Origin: CAYFRC01 sp050946115
GTDB lineage: Bacteria > Bacillota > Clostridia > Christensenellales > Aristaeellaceae
DNA: 64,000 nucleotides
Assembly: GCA_050946115.1 (NCBI GenBank)
Contig: JBMNUF010000006.1
Span: forward strand, 62,001-126,000
Direction: 5' to 3'
Numbering within the stretch: position 1 is the stretch's first letter; each line of letters begins with the position of its first letter. A program made the position numbers and the translations under genes. The notes beneath the pieces were generated by a model. That model was not told where the DNA came from, made no database searches, and saw nothing but the letters and a program-made list of their open reading frames with translations. Below are positions 62,676 to 64,000 of the stretch, piece after piece.

Positions 62676-64000
62676 GAAAATGGGTTGCGTGGATCGCGAC
62701 CCTGCTGAATCTCGTCATTTCCATCCTGTTCCTGCTCATCATAGGCTCGACCGCGCGCGACAGTCTCAATGCCGCCGCGCTCGATTCCGTTTCGCGCACA
62801 TGCCGCCTGTCAGCGTCCGTCGCCGACAGTGCGGCTTTTGCAAGCGAGGAGCTCTACATCGGCTATCTGAGAAGCGCGAGCCTGCAAACGGGATGTGTCT
62901 TCACGCTCTATGACGAAAACGGCAGGGCGCTGTTTGTCAGCAGACCCTTCGCGGAGGATGTGCTTTCGCGCCACGAGATAAGCGAGATCCGCAAGAACGG
63001 CATCCATTCCTTTTCCCGCGACCATGGGAAAGAAGGATTGGGGAGCTATGTCTTTTGCGGGGAAGCGCTACCCGACAAATCCATCCTCCTCATTTCACAG
63101 CCCGCGTATACGATCGCCGATGCCTATTCCGGGCGAATCTTCGCAATCGCGATGCTCTTTCTTGGGAATCTGCTCACCATCGTCATTTTGTATACCGTGC
63201 TAAACGGTCGCTACATCATGCTCACCGACGCCCTGCGCAAAGTGCTCACGGACTTTTCCGAGGGTCAGTACGGCGCGCGCATCACCGGCAGCGTCGGCAA
63301 TTCGATGCACGAGAGCGCGCGTTTCAACGAGGTGCTCGGGCGCGTGCAGGAGCGGCTCGTCAAGCAGAATACGCGCAGCGAAGCGTTCTCCGCGATCATC
63401 AACTACATGAAAAGCGGCATCATCGCCGTGGACGATCAGTTGAATCTCCTCCTCGTGAACGCGCCCGCAAAGCTCTTCTTGGGCATTACGGGGCGCTGCG
63501 AGGGCGAGCCGATCAACCAATGCTCGCAGGACGTGAAGCTCGATTCGCACTTCCGCGAGGCGATGGAACAGCAGGGCGTGTTGTACACCAACGAGGTCGT
63601 CGCGCGCACCGCGCAGGGCAGGAGCCGCCGACCGTTACGCCTGTACATTTCGCCCATGATCAAGGGCGGGCGGGTCGTGGGCGCGGTGGCGATCGTCGAG
63701 GACGTGACCGAACTCAAGCGGCTCGAGACCATGCGCGTGGACTTCGTCGCGAACGTCTCCCACGAGCTGAAGACACCGCTGACGACCATCAAGGGCTTTA
63801 TCGAAACGCTCGAGGAGGGCGCGATCGACAATCCCGTCATGGCGAAAAAGTTCATGGGCATCATCAAGCTCGAGGCGGACAGACTCACGCGCCTCATCAA
63901 CGACCTCTTGTCTATATCCAAAATGGAATCCGGCACCGACGCCGTGCCGAACGAGAAGATCTGCATCGACAAGCTCTGCAGGGACGTGTGCGAGCAACTC
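62672..64000 (+). CDS. Sensor histidine kinase (PhoR/WalK-like), 3' end outside window
   Basis: Partner sensor of the response regulator; 443 residues are seen before the window ends. The first membrane helix is at about residues 4-25, followed by an extracytoplasmic domain to about 145, a second helix near 150-175, a linker resembling HAMP, then a PAS-like region (SGIIAVDDQLNLLLVNAPAK near 250). The phospho-accepting His364 lies in VANVSHELKTPLTTIKG. The ATP-binding domain would start near the end and is missing. The ATG overlaps the regulator stop (ATGA). Confidence 0.93.
   Translation, partial: MRKWVAWIATLLNLVISILFLLIIGSTARDSLNAAALDSVSRTCRLSASVADSAAFASEELYIGYLRSASLQTGCVFTLYDENGRALFVSRPFAEDVLSRHEISEIRKNGIHSFSRDHGKEGLGSYVFCGEALPDKSILLISQPAYTIADAYSGRIFAIAMLFLGNLLTIVILYTVLNGRYIMLTDALRKVLTDFSEGQYGARITGSVGNSMHESARFNEVLGRVQERLVKQNTRSEAFSAIINYMKSGIIAVDDQLNLLLVNAPAKLFLGITGRCEGEPINQCSQDVKLDSHFREAMEQQGVLYTNEVVARTAQGRSRRPLRLYISPMIKGGRVVGAVAIVEDVTELKRLETMRVDFVANVSHELKTPLTTIKGFIETLEEGAIDNPVMAKKFMGIIKLEADRLTRLINDLLSISKMESGTDAVPNEKICIDKLCRDVCEQL

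Overview
The window looks like chromosomal DNA from a G+C-rich (by eye) clostridial member of the Bacillota. The evidence is gene order: an mreBCD-pbp2-minD-rodA cell-wall block with maf, rpsO-pnp-M16 peptidase, yerC-pcrA-ligA, and the long block yicC-gmk-rpoZ-coaBC-priA-def-fmt-rsmB-rlmN-prpC-prkC-rsgA-rpe, which follows the order known from Bacillus subtilis. A divergent clostridial lineage is likely, but genus or family cannot be assigned from the sequence alone. Genes are tightly packed. Many starts overlap the previous stop (ATGA, TTGA or GTGA), TTG starts are common, and no stretch without a gene exceeds 300 bases. I found no rRNA, tRNA, CRISPR array, insertion sequence or prophage.

Layout. 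1-2682: end of an SsuC/TauC-type ABC importer operon with two permeases and two ATPases; the binding protein is not in the window. 2778-3215: MscL with a zinc-ribbon tail. 3377-8168: BMP-type (nucleoside-like) ABC importer operon. 8227-9402: glycolipid-type glycosyltransferase. 9492-17367 (minus strand): maf-mreB-mreC-mreD-pbp2-minD-rodA, read right to left. 17526-20651 (minus): sugar ABC importer without its own ATPase. 20902-23848: asparagine-synthetase-like enzyme and a MATE transporter. 23961-26166: glycerate kinase, a small membrane protein and a sigma-like protein with a C-terminal membrane anchor. 26239-29893: ABC exporter, YprB-like nuclease and TPR protein. 29942-31615 (minus): GH4 alpha-galactosidase-like enzyme and an ArsR-family zinc-type sensor. 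31754-35922 (minus): rpsO, pnp, M16 peptidase and a dUTPase-like protein. 36160-41864: oxidative TCA branch, with an aconitase-like gene, isocitrate dehydrogenase and an SDR on the minus strand and citrate synthase diverging on the plus strand. 42006-43490: FGGY sugar kinase. 43554-48035: yerC-pcrA-ligA. 48109-61292: the long housekeeping block. 61470-64000: nrdR and a PhoPR-like two-component system cut by the window edge.

How it fits together. The window joins nutrient uptake (organosulfur/nitrogen-type, nucleoside-type and oligosaccharide importers, alpha-galactosidase, sugar and glycerate kinases) with rod-shape cell-wall synthesis and core information processing. Citrate synthase, aconitase and IDH would make 2-oxoglutarate for glutamate synthesis.

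Most interesting observations: an importer whose two ATPases carry complementary defects that fall on one shared ATP site; an MreB homologue lacking the phosphate-2 aspartate; a cell-wall operon that keeps minD but lacks minC and minE; a sigma-like protein fused to a membrane anchor; an asparagine-synthetase-like enzyme lacking the glutaminase cysteine; and an aconitase-like gene whose Shine-Dalgarno lies inside its apparent coding sequence. No single locus here is clearly an undescribed multi-gene system.
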